64,000 nucleotides of DNA from Flavobacterium sp. (GTDB lineage: Bacteria > Bacteroidota > Bacteroidia > Flavobacteriales > Flavobacteriaceae), in NCBI GenBank assembly GCA_012837155.1, contig CP051546.1, positions 1,467,075 through 1,531,074 on the forward strand, in the 5' to 3' direction. This document shows positions 39,257 through 49,524 of this stretch, piece after piece (within the stretch, counting starts at the first letter, position 1; each line of letters starts with the position of its first letter). Both the position numbers and the translations under genes were made by a program. The notes beneath the pieces are model-generated. The model had not been told where the DNA came from. It searched no databases and saw only the letters and a program-made list of their open reading frames with translations.

Positions 39257-39901
39257 AGAAGGAGCTCAATCAATTTTAATAGGTACAGTTTTTACTGCCG
39301 TAGTGCTTTTATTGTCCGATAAATTTATTGATACCGATTGGGTCAAAATGTCGATTCAAATAACAGTCTTTTTATTTTTGATTATTATTTTGCAATTTTT
39401 CAGAAATCCAAAGCGTACTGTTGTGCAAAATGAAAACCAAATTTTGTCTCCTGTTGACGGGAAAGTGGTTGTGATTGAAGAGGTTTTTGAAAGCGAATAT
39501 TTCAAAGAAAAACGCATTCAAGTTTCTATATTTATGTCGCCAATTAATGTCCACGTAACACGCTATGCACTTAGCGGAATTGTAAAATTTAGTAAATACC
39601 ATCCAGGAAAATTTTTGGTTGCTTGGCATCCAAAGGCAAGTGAAGAGAATGAAAGAACCAACAATTGTAGTCGAGAATAAAAACCTTCGGAGCCATTCTT
39701 TACCGCCAAATTGCAGGTGCATTGGCGCGAAGAATTGTTAATTATGCCGAAGAAGGAATGCAAGTAATTCAAGGAGAAGATGCTGGTTTTATAAAATTTG
39801 GTTCTCGAGTAGATGTATTTTTGCCTTTAGGAACGCCCATCAATGTAGTGCTTAATCAAAAAGCCATTGGAGGAAAAACAATAATTGCAACAAAAGCATA
39901 A
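39246..39901 (+). CDS. psd: Phosphatidylserine decarboxylase-related protein (frameshifted)
   Basis: About 218 residues, short type. Membrane helix ([15 protein letters not shown]), then [29 protein letters not shown] and [15 protein letters not shown], where the GS of FGSR is the self-cleavage and pyruvoyl site in short PSD proteins. Two opposite single-base shifts near 39660 and 39682 surround TIVVENK. Converts phosphatidylserine to phosphatidylethanolamine at the inner membrane. ACBP gene ATG overlaps its stop (TAATG). Confidence 0.85.
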
Positions 39902-40169
39902 TGATCGAAAAAGATTTAGATACTCGGTTTCAAGAAGCGTTTGAGATTGCTTCGAATATGACACAGGCTTCCTTGCCGCAGGATGTTCAGTTGCGACTTT
40001 ATGCCTTTACAAGCAGGCCACTTTTGGATCTGCGAATTACAATCAATCAGAACATTTTGATTTGAGAAATGCTTTTAAAACCAATGCGTGGATTCAAATA
40101 AGTCATCTTTCTATTGAAGAGGCAAAAGAGCAATACATTAAAATTATAGATTCCTTAACGAAAAAATAG
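39901..40169 (+). CDS. Acyl-CoA-binding protein (frameshifted)
   Basis: About 88 residues, full length for ACBP. Helix 1 (LDTRFQEAFEIASNM), then LRLYAFYKQATFGSANY (compare YGLYKQAT of eukaryotic ACBPs) and AWIQISHLSIEEAKEQYIKI. A missing T near 40007 breaks YAF/YKQA. Binds and buffers long-chain acyl-CoA. ACBPs are eukaryote-typical but are present in Bacteroidota; operon membership with cdsA and psd supports lipid synthesis. Confidence 0.8.
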
Positions 40170-40261
40170 TTTTTGGAAGATAAGCATATTTAAACTCAAT
40201 AGGTATGCTAAGTTTGTTACACAAATTTCATGTTTTTTTAAAAGATAAATAGTAGTTTTAT

Positions 40262-41032
40262 ATGAAAAAGATTCATACTTTGTTTTTTAATTTATTATTG
40301 GGTATCACATTAATTTCCTGCAACGACAAAAAACTTACCGAAGTTGTTGAAGTACCATTACCAACAGCCCAAGAAAAAATAACCATAGGGCATCCTGAGG
40401 ATGTTAAGGCTGATCAAGGCGTTTTTCAGTTGGAAAAATTAGGCTATTCCTACGATGCTTTGGCTCCAACTATTTCAGCATTAACGATGGAAACACATTA
40501 TTCAAAGCATTATTTAACGTATACCAATAATCTGAATAAAGCATTGGTAGGGACAGATTTAGAGAACGGAACTATCGAGGAAATACTAGCGAAATTAGAT
40601 CCTAACGACACCGAAATCAGAAATAATGCAGGTGGCTACTACAATCATTCCTTGTATTTTAAGTGCTTGTCGCCAAAACAGGAGTGATGGTTTAAAGATA
40701 GTTTGGCTTTGGCTATCACAAAAAAATTTGGCTCTTTTGATTCTTTTAAAGCAGCATTCAAAGACGAAGCAGCTAAGCAATTTGGTTCAGCTTGGACTTG
40801 GCTTATAGTCGATAAATCTGGGAATCTTCAAATTACAAGTACACAAAATCAAGACAATCCGTTGATGCGAAATGCAGTTGTTTCTGGTACGCCGATTCTG
40901 GCATTAGACCTTTGGGAACACGCTTATTATTTGGGCTACCAATACAAGAGGAAAAATTATGTTGATGCCTTTTTTGAAGTTATTGATTGGAAAAAGGTAG
41001 GCGAAAATTATGAGGCTGCCCTAGAAAAGTAG
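40262..41032 (+). CDS. Superoxide dismutase (Fe/Mn), exported lipoprotein (frameshifted)
   Basis: About 255 residues. N-terminal lipoprotein signal with lipobox LISC (MKKIHTLFFNLLLGITLISC), then FQLEKLGYSYDALAPTISAL. Metal ligands: His in METHYSKHYLTY, His in NNAGGYYNHSLYF, Asp and His in LDLWEHAYYLGYQ. Two shifts near 40672-40690 break FKCLSPK/DSLALAI. Detoxifies superoxide outside the cytoplasm, on the periplasmic face. Usual bacterial Fe/Mn SODs are cytosolic; a lipoprotein version is uncommon but known in flavobacteria. Fe versus Mn cannot be told. Confidence 0.8.
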
Positions 41033-41164
41033 CCTTTTATTGCTTTAATTTTTTTTAAATTTTACTGTATCTTGTGATAATCTTTCGTACGTTACTTTAT
41101 AAATAAATCACAATATGGATTAGGGTTGCTTCCTTTTTCTTAAATTTGGCAAAAATTAAATCCA

Positions 41165-42793
41165 TTGAAGAAATTATTGTTTTTCATAAGTTGTTGTTTG
41201 GCGATTTTAGGGTCGCAAAGACTTTTGGCACAAGCACCAAAAAAAATAATTATTGAGCATTCTGATTATTTTGACATTAATCAAGTGGAAGCACCAGACG
41301 CCGCATTGCTTACAGGAAATGTTCGTTTTAAACCATGACGGCGTAATCATGACATGTAATAAAGCCTATTATTTTCAAAAAGAAAATTACATAAAAGCTT
41401 TTGGAAATGTGCAATTGGTTCAGGGAGATACGTTGTATTGAATAGTAAATACGCCGAATATAATGGCAATATTAAACAGGCTTTTGCCACGGGTGGTGCT
41501 GTCATGCGTTCTCCCGAAAGTAATTTAGCGACAGATACCATCAATTTTAACCGCAACACTCAAGAAGTGTATTATAATACGCAAGGAACAATTATTAATC
41601 GAGACAACACACTCAAAAGTAAGTCTGGAAAATATTTTGTTGCCGAAAAAAAATTCCAATTTCTAACAGCGGTAACCATCACGAATCCAAAGTACGTTAT
41701 CAAGTCTAATCATCTGGATTATTATAGTAATTCAGGACAATCCTATCTTTTGGTCCTTCGACAATAACCAGTAAAGCCAATTATATTTACACCGAAAAAG
41801 GATTTTATGATACCAAAAAGAATGTGGCACATTTTCTCCGAAAGTCTTATATTAAATACAATGACCGACTGATTACAGGCGATAGTTTGTATTATGATCG
41901 AAACAAGGAATTTGCATCGGCAACGAGGAATGTAAAAATAACAGATTCGATAAATCGAGGGATTGTTAAAGGGCATTATGCCGAAATTTATAAAAACCAA
42001 GATTCGATGTTCGTTACAAAAAGAGCCGTGGCAGTAAACTTTGTCGAAAATGATTCGGTTTATATTCACGGAAAAAAGCTGATGGTTACTGGTCCAGAAG
42101 GCAATCGAATTATACGTGCTTTTAATAATGTTCGCTTTTTTAAAAAGGATATGAGTGGCAAGTGTGATTCGATTTATTCAAGTGCTAAAATTGCTTTAAC
42201 AAAGCTTATTGGAAACCCCATTCTTTGGAACGGAGAAAGCCAGATTACCGGCGATATAATGCATCTTATTGGAGACAACGCCACTCGAAAGTTAGATTCG
42301 CTCAAAGTGCTCAATAATACATTTCTGGTCTCGAAAGATACGTTGGGAACAGGTTTTAATCAGGCAAAAGGACAAACTTATATGGTAAATTTGAAGAAGG
42401 AAAACTCCATGATGTAGATATTGTCAAAAATGCCGAGGTTATTTATTATGCGAGAAATGAAAATCATGAACTCATTGGAATAGACAAAAAAGTGAGTAGC
42501 AAAATCAGTATTCTATTTGATAAAATGAGATAGAAACCATTACTTTTTTTAATCAAGTGGATGGCGATATTTATCCCGAAAAGGACTTGCTTGAAAGAGA
42601 CCGAAAACTGCGAGGGCTGCTTTGGCGTGGTGATGAAAGGATAAAAACCAAGGAGGATATTTTTACGGCCGAGGAAAATGAACTCAACGACAAACTCGTC
42701 AAGCAAGGAAAGGATGAAAATGCCAAGGAAAATATCCCGATGAAAATCAGAAAGGAAACCTTGAATTACGATAAGAAGAAAAAGAAGATTTGA
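41165..42793 (+). CDS. OstA/LptA-like N-terminal domain protein, exported (frameshifted five times)
   Basis: About 540 residues. TTG start at 41165, signal peptide KKLLFFISCCLAILGSQRLLAQ split as KKLLFFISCCLAIL and GSQRLLAQ. The mature part is a long chain of short parallel strands (DYFDINQVEAPDAALLTGNV, KAYYFQKENYIKAFGNVQLV, DTINFNRNTQEVYYNT) typical of the OstA-like jellyroll used by Lpt proteins to carry lipopolysaccharide across the periplasm. Shifts near 41332, 41439, 41753, 42401 and 42525. The C-terminus is charged (KDENAKENIPMKIR). A role in LPS transport is inferred from fold only. The aminotransferase gene follows 80 bp later. Confidence 0.7.
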
Positions 42794-42873
42794 GATTGAG
42801 AAATAATGATTTTTGATTACAGATTTGAAAAACGTTGATTTTAAATAAATAATCAAAATACTAAACATCAAAC

Positions 42874-44061
42874 GTGGATAACGATTTCGTAAAATACCAA
42901 GCTCAAACGTCTCCCTATCCTTTAGGAATGGAAGTTTCGTATGCAAAAGGTTCTTATATTTTCGATACCAATAATAAAAAATACTTAGACTTTGTAGCTG
43001 GAGTTTCGGCTTGTACGCTCGGGCATCAACCGCCAAGAGTCAATCAGGCAATTAAAAATCAGTTGGACAAATATTCGCACGTGATGGTTTATGGCGAATA
43101 TTCGCAAAGTCCGGCGGTAGAAATATTGTAAATTGCTGGCTTTTCATTTGCCAGAACCTTTAAAAAAAACCTATTTAGTTAATTCCGGTACCGAAGCTAT
43201 CGAAGGGGCTTTAAAACTCGCTCGTAGAGTTACGGGTAGGAGTCAATTGATTTCTTGCCACAATGCTTATCATGGCAACACCATGGGCTCCATGAGTGTA
43301 ATGGGATTCGAAGAGCGCAAGCAAGTATTTCGACCGTTGATTCCTGATGTTGATTTTATAACCTTTAATAACGAAGCTGATTTAGAAAAGATAACCACAA
43401 AAACGGCTGGTATTCTTCTCGAAACGATTCAAGGCGGCGCGGGGTTTATTCAGCCTGAAAACAATTTTTGAAAAAAGTCCGCGAGCGTTGTACTGAAGTG
43501 GGTGCGATTATGATTCTCGACGAAATTCAACCGGGTTTTGGCAGAACAGGAACTCTTTTCGGTTTTCAAAACTATGATGTTATTCCTGATATTGTCGTTA
43601 TGGGAAAAGGAATGGGCGGGGGAATGCCTGTTGGAGCTTTTACGGCATCCCCAGAAATGATGGATTTGTTAACACATAATCCAAAGCTAGGTCACATTAC
43701 GACTTTTGGAGGACATCCTGTCATTGCGGCAGCCTGTTTGGCAACTTTGCAAGAAATCACCCAGACAAACCTGATGACAGATGCTTTGAAGAAGGAAAAG
43801 CTTTTTAGAGCTCTTTTGGTACATCCTTTGATAAAAGAAATTCGAGGAAAAGGATTAATGCTAGCGGCAATGACAAAAAGTGCAGCGATAACAAACGAAG
43901 TAATTTTGCGCTGTCAGAACAAAGGGCTTATATTATTTTGGTTGCTATTTGAAGAATGCGCCATACGAATAACACCTCCGTTGACGATTTCTGAAGAAGA
44001 AATTCGCGAAGGTTGCGCTATACTACTCGAAGTAATGGATGAAGTTTTGGTTTTGAATTAA
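42874..44061 (+). CDS. Class III aminotransferase, PLP (frameshifted twice)
   Basis: About 396 residues from GTG 42874. LDFVAGVSACTLGHQPPRVN, NSGTEAIEGALKLARRVTG, AYHGNTMGSMSVMG, ILDEIQPGFGRTG and VVMGKGMGGGMPVGAF, where the Lys in GKG binds PLP. Fits the ArgD/ornithine aminotransferase fold, but substrate cannot be told and no arginine genes adjoin. Shifts near 43127 (ILK/LLAF) and 43470 (ENNF/KKV). In other flavobacteria it follows the OstA-like gene, as here. Confidence 0.8.
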
Positions 44062-44206
44062 AGAACAAGTATTAGAAATTTTTGATCGTTAACCAAAAGG
44101 AGTTCGTCAAGTTGTTAATTAAATTGTTCACAACAATTCCCAATTTTTCTCATAAAACCAATAAGGTTGCTTAAATTTATTTTGGGCAAACTCAAAAAAA
44201 TATAGT

Positions 44207-45600
44207 ATGCAATTAAGCAACGAAGAAGAAGAAGATAACTTATCCTTGTCTAAATTTGAGTCAATGTTGAAAACCAACAAAGTGCTCTTTTTTGACTCCG
44301 AAGAATTTGAAGAAATTATTCTTCATTATCTAGATATGGGAAAAGCCGCTTTGGCAAAAAAAGCTTTGAAACTAGCTCTAGAACAGCATCCGCGATCTAT
44401 TGGATTGAAACTGGTTCAGGTTGAAATGTTGGTTTATGATGACAAACTCGAACTGGCCGAAAAACTACTCAACGAGTTGTATGCCATCGAGCCAACCAAC
44501 GAAGAAATTTACATTCAAAAAGCAAATATTTTTTCTAAAAGAGACAATCACGAAAAGGCTATTGAATTGTTGAATATCGCTTTAGAATACACCGATGATT
44601 TAGCAGATGTCTATAATTTAATTGGGATGGAATATTTGTTTATGGATAATCTTGAAATGGCAAAAGAAAGCTTTATCAAATGCTTAGAAGAAGATTTTGA
44701 AGATCAATCCGCCTTGTACAACGTGGTGTATTGCTTCGAGTTTTTAGATCAGAATCAAGAAGCCATTACTTACTTAAAAAAATATATTGACAAAAATCCA
44801 TATAGCGAAATCGCTTGGCATCAGCTGGGACGTTTGCATTATGGAGTAAAAGAATACGAAGATTCTATTCGCGCTTTCGATTATGCCACACTAATCGACG
44901 ATGAGTTTTTAGGTGCTTTTATGGAAAGAGCCAAAGCTTTAGAGCGATTAAAAAAATACAAAGAAGCCATCGAGAGTTATAATAGAACCATCGAATTAGA
45001 CGAGGCGACTTCGTATGCATTGCTTCGAATAGGGAAGTGTTACGAGAAATTAGGAAACAAGGTTCAGGCTTTAAAATACTTTAACAAAACGGTTCACGAA
45101 GATCCTCTTTTAGACAAAGGATGGATTGCTATTACCGATTTTTACGTTCGCCAGAAAAACTTTCAAAAAGCCCTGTTTTTTGTAAACAAAGCCTTAGCTA
45201 TCGACAATCAAAATCGGTTGTACTGGAAACGGTACGCGTCTATAAGCAAGCATTTGAATCTTTTTGAAGAAGCTGAATTTGGTTATCGAAAAGCGGTAGA
45301 ATTTGGCGATTGTCAACTGGATACTTGGCTATTTTGGGTGGATATTCTTCAGTTTTTGGGCGAATTCGAAAGTGCTATACAAACCTTATTACAAGCCTCG
45401 GAGTATTTTCCTGAAGAGAATGAGGTAGAATTTCGTTTGGCCGGACTGTATTTATGATTCAAGAGGCTACTAAGGCAAAATTTCATTTGAGCAATGCTTT
45501 GCGATTAAATTTTGACAATTATATCATTTTAGAGGATTTATTTCCGGTGGTTTGGTCACGAAAAATGGTACAAAACTACATCGCAAAACATAAAAAATAA
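44207..45600 (+). CDS. Tetratricopeptide repeat protein (frameshifted near end)
   Basis: About 465 residues, soluble, with around ten TPR-like helical repeats, e.g. NEEIYIQKANIFSKRDNHEK, SEIAWHQLGRLHYGVKEYED and LGAFMERAKALERLKKYKEA. Acidic N-terminus (EEEEDNLSLSKFESML). A missing T near 45456 shifts the end; LAGLYF would continue MIQEATKAKFHLSNALRL. Protein-protein scaffold of unknown partner. Its gene lies in line before aroE. Confidence 0.8.
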
Positions 45601-45612
45601 TAACTACTTTTT

Positions 45613-45682
45613 GCCACGAATTTTCATAAATTTTCATCCTTTTTTTTAAATGGAATTAGTGAAAATTCGGGTAATTCATGGC
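45613..45682. repeat. Imperfect inverted repeat, GCCACGAAT type
   Basis: GCCACGAATTTTCATAAATT begins the left arm (45613-45638) and the complementary right arm ends at 45682 (ATTCATGGC). Interruptions make the pairing partial. It fills the gap between the TPR gene and aroE. Related in style to the hairpin at 29441-29492. Confidence 0.5.
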
Positions 45683-45700
45683 TAACAAAAAATTATACCG

Positions 45701-46447
45701 TTGGATACAATACAAAAACGCTTTGGTTTACTAGGACGCAACATTAATTATTCCTTTTCGAGAGGTTATTTTACAGAGAAATTTAGCAACGAAAATTGGC
45801 TAGGTTGTACTTACGAAAATTTCGATATTCAGGAAATAACGGCTTTTCCAGAAATAATACAAAACAACCCCACTATACGAGGGTTGAATGTCACGATTCC
45901 GTACAAGGAAGTTGTAATTCCTTTCTTAGATAAATTATCAAAAAAAGCAGCGATAATTGGAGCGGTAAACACCATTAAAATTTCTAAAAAAGGAAAACTG
46001 AAAGGGTACAACACAGATTATTATGGTTTTAAGAAATCGCTCGAACCCTTGTTGCAGCCGCACCACAAAAAAGCTTTGATATTAGGAACGGGAGGAGCTT
46101 CAAAAGGAGTTGCTTTTGCCTTAGACGAATTGGGAATAATGTATATTTTTGTTTCTAGAGTAGCCAATAAAAATACCATAGATTACAGTCAAATCAACTC
46201 TTCTGTATTTGATAATTACCAAATCATCATTAATTGCACACCTGTGGGGACAAGTCCAAATACAGAGTCTTTTCCGACGATTCCTTACGAATGTTTTACG
46301 GAGAAGCACATTGCTTATGATTTGATTTACAATCCTGCAGAAACCCAATTTCTCAAAAAAGCTGCGGCTCAGGGAGCACAAACCAAAAATGGCTTAGATA
46401 TGCTTATTTTTCAGGCAGAGAAGGCGTGGGAAATTTGGAATAAATAA
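45701..46447 (+). CDS. aroE: Shikimate dehydrogenase
   Basis: 248 residues. FGLLGRNINYSFSRGYFTEK (shikimate-binding SxS loop), RGLNVTIPYKE, AVNTIK, GYNTDYYGF, the NADP loop GTGGASKGVAFAL, and GLDMLIFQAEKAW at the end. Reduces 3-dehydroshikimate to shikimate with NADPH. TTG start at 45701. No aro genes adjoin. The frame is intact. Confidence 0.9.
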   Translation: MDTIQKRFGLLGRNINYSFSRGYFTEKFSNENWLGCTYENFDIQEITAFPEIIQNNPTIRGLNVTIPYKEVVIPFLDKLSKKAAIIGAVNTIKISKKGKLKGYNTDYYGFKKSLEPLLQPHHKKALILGTGGASKGVAFALDELGIMYIFVSRVANKNTIDYSQINSSVFDNYQIIINCTPVGTSPNTESFPTIPYECFTEKHIAYDLIYNPAETQFLKKAAAQGAQTKNGLDMLIFQAEKAWEIWNK

Positions 46448-46463
46448 TAGTTAGCTTGTGTCT

Positions 46464-46550
46464 ATGAAAAATAAGACTGTTTGGCGAGGCCTCGTCTTAG
46501 GGTTAATTTGCTTTGTTGGTTCTGTCGGTAGTATTCTAAAAAGAATGTAG
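46464..46550 (+). CDS. Possible small membrane peptide, 28 codons
   Basis: ATG at 46464 to TAG at 46550 encodes a basic start (MKNKTVWRG), one hydrophobic segment (LVLGLICFVGSVGSIL) and a KRM end, which could be a single-pass micropeptide. Located in the gap before the inositol cluster. No ribosome-binding or codon-usage evidence; coding status is open. Confidence 0.25.
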   Translation: MKNKTVWRGLVLGLICFVGSVGSILKRM

Positions 46551-46610
46551 TATTTATTGTTTTTTAATAAAATAATTCAATAATGAATAATTTATTAAAA
46601 TTAATTTATT

Positions 46611-46636
46611 AGTTTAGCGTTTTAGTTTAACGTTAA
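46611..46636 (+). promoter_or_regulatory. Tandem 13-bp repeat, candidate LacI-type operator before the iol cluster
   Basis: AGTTTAGCGTTTT (46611-46623) followed directly by AGTTTAACGTTAA (46624-46636), ten of 13 positions equal. The second copy includes the 10-bp palindrome TTAACGTTAA (46627-46636), centred on CG as in many LacI-family operators. It ends 12 bp before the iolJ ATG. Binding by the regulator at 56521 is inference. Confidence 0.45.
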
Positions 46637-46648
46637 TCTAAATAATAA

Positions 46649-47584
46649 ATGCTGGTTTCTCCTTCGATTTTATATAATAACTGCTACGGAAAGTACGCTA
46701 TTGCTGCGGTAAATGTTTTTACTATGGAGCAAATACACGGATTATTTGCTGCAGCACAAAAAGCCCAGTCGCCCATAATAGTGCAACTTACACCCGTCGC
46801 CCGAAAATATGCCAATCCTATAATGTTGCAATCGATGATTAGTGCAGCAGCGGCTATTTATCCCGAGGTTGTGTATGCGGTGCATTTGGATCACGGAACC
46901 GAAGAACACGCTTTGGAGGCTCTTGAGCAAGGATATACTTCGGTAATGATTGATGCGTCTCACGATGATTTTGAAACCAACATTGCCCGAACTCAAGCGG
47001 TGGTAACCCAAGCGCATGCAAAAGGAATTGTGGTCGAAGCAGAGTTAGGTGTGTTAAGTGGTGTAGAAGATGATTTGAGTGTTGATGACAAGGACGCCTT
47101 ATATACGAATCCGTTGCAAGCAAAGGAATTTGTGGAGCGTTCGGGTTGTGATAGTTTAGCGATTGCAGTTGGAACAAGCCACGGAGCTTATAAATTTAGT
47201 GGAGGACAAGGTATTCAGTTTGATATTCTGAAAAAAATTCAACAAGCACTTCCCAATTTTCCATTGGTGTTACACGGAAGTTCTTCGGTCGATAAGAACG
47301 AAATTGAACAGATTAATCGCTTTGGTGGGCAACTAAAAGAAAATGCCGCGGGAGTTACCGATGCCGAACTGCAAAAAGCCATCCCATTAGGTATTTGTAA
47401 AGTGAATATAGCCACCGATTTGCGTTTGCTTTGGACTCGAGTTCATCGGGATTTCTTCGCCAATTCCCCAGAATTATTTGATCCTATTGTTCCAGGCAAA
47501 AAATACATAGAGGCTTATCAAGACTTTATTTGCAAGCGATTTGAGGTATTGGGATCAGCAGGAAAGGCAACGAATTTTAAATAA
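46649..47584 (+). CDS. iolJ: Class II aldolase, likely 5-dehydro-2-deoxyphosphogluconate aldolase
   Basis: 311 residues, class II fructose-bisphosphate aldolase fold. Zinc ligands HLDHG, AELG, GTSHGAYKF and LHGSSSV. Position at the head of a complete inositol gene set makes it the IolJ aldolase that splits 5-dehydro-2-deoxygluconate 6-phosphate into DHAP and malonate semialdehyde. From sequence alone it could equally be a fructose- or tagatose-bisphosphate aldolase; the substrate call rests on context. Operator-like repeat just before the ATG. Spaced 6 bp from iolB. Confidence 0.75.
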   Translation: MLVSPSILYNNCYGKYAIAAVNVFTMEQIHGLFAAAQKAQSPIIVQLTPVARKYANPIMLQSMISAAAAIYPEVVYAVHLDHGTEEHALEALEQGYTSVMIDASHDDFETNIARTQAVVTQAHAKGIVVEAELGVLSGVEDDLSVDDKDALYTNPLQAKEFVERSGCDSLAIAVGTSHGAYKFSGGQGIQFDILKKIQQALPNFPLVLHGSSSVDKNEIEQINRFGGQLKENAAGVTDAELQKAIPLGICKVNIATDLRLLWTRVHRDFFANSPELFDPIVPGKKYIEAYQDFICKRFEVLGSAGKATNFK

Positions 47585-47590
47585 AAACAA

Positions 47591-48475
47591 ATGATCAGAA
47601 GCAAAAAATACCCATTGGTTAGTGAGCCAACACAAGGATTCGGAGTGTACCAATGCATACTAGCCGATGAAGCAGGTTGGAAACACCTCAATATGGAAGC
47701 TAGATTGCTTCGTCAAGGCGAAATTTGGGAAGGCAATACGGGAGATAATGAATACGCTATCATTTTATTAAGTGGAAACTATAGTGTAAAAACTAATTCA
47801 GGAGAATGGGAAACTCAAAACGGAAGAAGAAGTGTGTTTCAAGGGATTGCGCACACTTTGTATTTGCCTCGACACACCGCATTTGTGCTGACCGCTCAAA
47901 GCGAAGTCTTGGATATTGCTTATGGTTGGGTGTATAGCAATCAGGATTTTCCAATACGGTTCAAAACCCCCGATGAAGTGGCGATTGAGATACGAGGAGG
48001 CGATAATGCTACCCGGCAGATAAATATTTTGGTTGAACCCGGATTCAATTGTCAAAAAATAGTAGCCGTTGAAGTCTATACTCCTTCTGGAAATTGGAGT
48101 TCTTTTCCAGCACATAAACATGATGAGCGCAAACTAGCCGCAGATGGAACTGTGCTAGAGGCTAGTTTGGAAGAAATTTATTTTTATAAAATAGAAAAAC
48201 CAGAAGGACATGCTATTCAGCAAGTATATACTGATGATCGAAGTTTGGACGAAATTATGAAGGTAAAAACAAACGATGCTGTATTGGTGCCACGAGGGTA
48301 TCATCCTGTGGTAGCAGAGCACGGATACCATTGTTATTATCTTAATTTTTTGGCAGGAAGCGATCAATCACTAGCCAATACGCCTGACCCTAATCAGGTT
48401 TGGATTTTTGATTCTTGGAAAGGGTTGGATCCGAGAATTCCTTTGGTTACAGCCGAGATGAATATTAAAATTTAA
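47591..48475 (+). CDS. iolB: 5-deoxy-glucuronate isomerase
   Basis: 294 residues, bicupin fold. Metal site includes HKHDE (residues about 176-180) and the later GYHPV with Glu in LEEIYFYKIEKPEGHAIQQV. Isomerises 5-deoxy-D-glucuronate to 5-dehydro-2-deoxy-D-gluconate. WIFDSW, DPRIP and start PLVSEPTQGFGVYQ are also family-like. The frame is intact. iolC starts 10 bp on. Confidence 0.9.
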   Translation: MIRSKKYPLVSEPTQGFGVYQCILADEAGWKHLNMEARLLRQGEIWEGNTGDNEYAIILLSGNYSVKTNSGEWETQNGRRSVFQGIAHTLYLPRHTAFVLTAQSEVLDIAYGWVYSNQDFPIRFKTPDEVAIEIRGGDNATRQINILVEPGFNCQKIVAVEVYTPSGNWSSFPAHKHDERKLAADGTVLEASLEEIYFYKIEKPEGHAIQQVYTDDRSLDEIMKVKTNDAVLVPRGYHPVVAEHGYHCYYLNFLAGSDQSLANTPDPNQVWIFDSWKGLDPRIPLVTAEMNIKI

Positions 48476-48485
48476 AAAATACAAG

Positions 48486-49484
48486 ATGGATGTTATTACT
48501 ATAGGACGCTCCTCAATCGATTTGTATTCTCAAAGTATTGGGAGCAATTTTGAAGACATCAAAGGATTCAATGCCTTTGTGGGAGGATCTCCATTGAATA
48601 TAGCTGTGGGAACACAGCGATTGGGACTCAAATCGGCATTGCTTACGGCGGTAGGACAAGACAAAACGGGCGATTTTATTTTGGCTTTTTTAAACAAAGA
48701 AAAAGTAAATACCTCCTTTATTCCTAAAATTCCAACGGGGCGAACCAGTGCCGTTGTTTTAGGGATTGAACCACCAGATCGGTTTCCCTTGGTTTTTTAC
48801 AGAGACAATGCCGCCGATAGCCAATTGACTATCGATCATGTAAAAGCAGCCAATATTAAAGACTTTAAATTACTGGAAATATCGGGAACAGCACTCAACA
48901 AAGAACCATCTCGAAGTGCTGTTTTTTATGCGGTCGAACAAGCCGCAGAAAATAAGGTGCAGATTGTGTTGGATATTGATTTTCGAGCAGATCAATGGGA
49001 CGATGTGCGTTCTTTTGGTTTAATGGTTCGCGCTATTTTGCCTAAGGTAGACATTGCAATCGGAACCGAAGAAGAAGTGTTGGCAGCTACGTTGCAGGAT
49101 GCATCACAAATTTCAATTGCCCACCAACAAATTTCGGCTCCTGAAATAAAGGGAAACCTAGAAGAATCTGTCGAAAAAATATTGAATACAGGAGTTAAAG
49201 TGCTGATTGTTAAAAAAGGATCACAAGGAGTTACTATTTATAGTAAAAACAAAGAACCTCAAGACGTACATGGATTTCCTGTTGAGGTTTTGAATGTTTT
49301 GGGAGCAGGAGATGCTTTTGCCAGCGGATTTATTTATGGGCATTTGCAAGGATGGGATTTTTACAAATCCTGTCGAATGGGAAATGCGTGTGGTGCATGG
49401 GTGGTTCAAAAACCCGGCTGTGCCAACGACATGCCTACGTACGAAGAAGTCCTAGAACTTATTGAGTCTCGAGGCGGATTTTAA
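48486..49484 (+). CDS. iolC: 5-dehydro-2-deoxygluconokinase
   Basis: 332 residues, PfkB ribokinase fold. Start GRSSIDLYSQSIGSNFEDI, GGSPLNIAVGTQRLGLKS, and the anion-hole/catalytic NVLGAGDAFASGF (catalytic Asp). Phosphorylates 5-dehydro-2-deoxy-D-gluconate at C6. The DLYSQ start is typical of IolC. The frame is intact. iolD begins 40 bp after, with an A-rich gap. Confidence 0.9.
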   Translation: MDVITIGRSSIDLYSQSIGSNFEDIKGFNAFVGGSPLNIAVGTQRLGLKSALLTAVGQDKTGDFILAFLNKEKVNTSFIPKIPTGRTSAVVLGIEPPDRFPLVFYRDNAADSQLTIDHVKAANIKDFKLLEISGTALNKEPSRSAVFYAVEQAAENKVQIVLDIDFRADQWDDVRSFGLMVRAILPKVDIAIGTEEEVLAATLQDASQISIAHQQISAPEIKGNLEESVEKILNTGVKVLIVKKGSQGVTIYSKNKEPQDVHGFPVEVLNVLGAGDAFASGFIYGHLQGWDFYKSCRMGNACGAWVVQKPGCANDMPTYEEVLELIESRGGF

Positions 49485-49524
49485 TTTTATTGTAAAAAAA
49501 AACAACACCAAAATCAGATGATTT

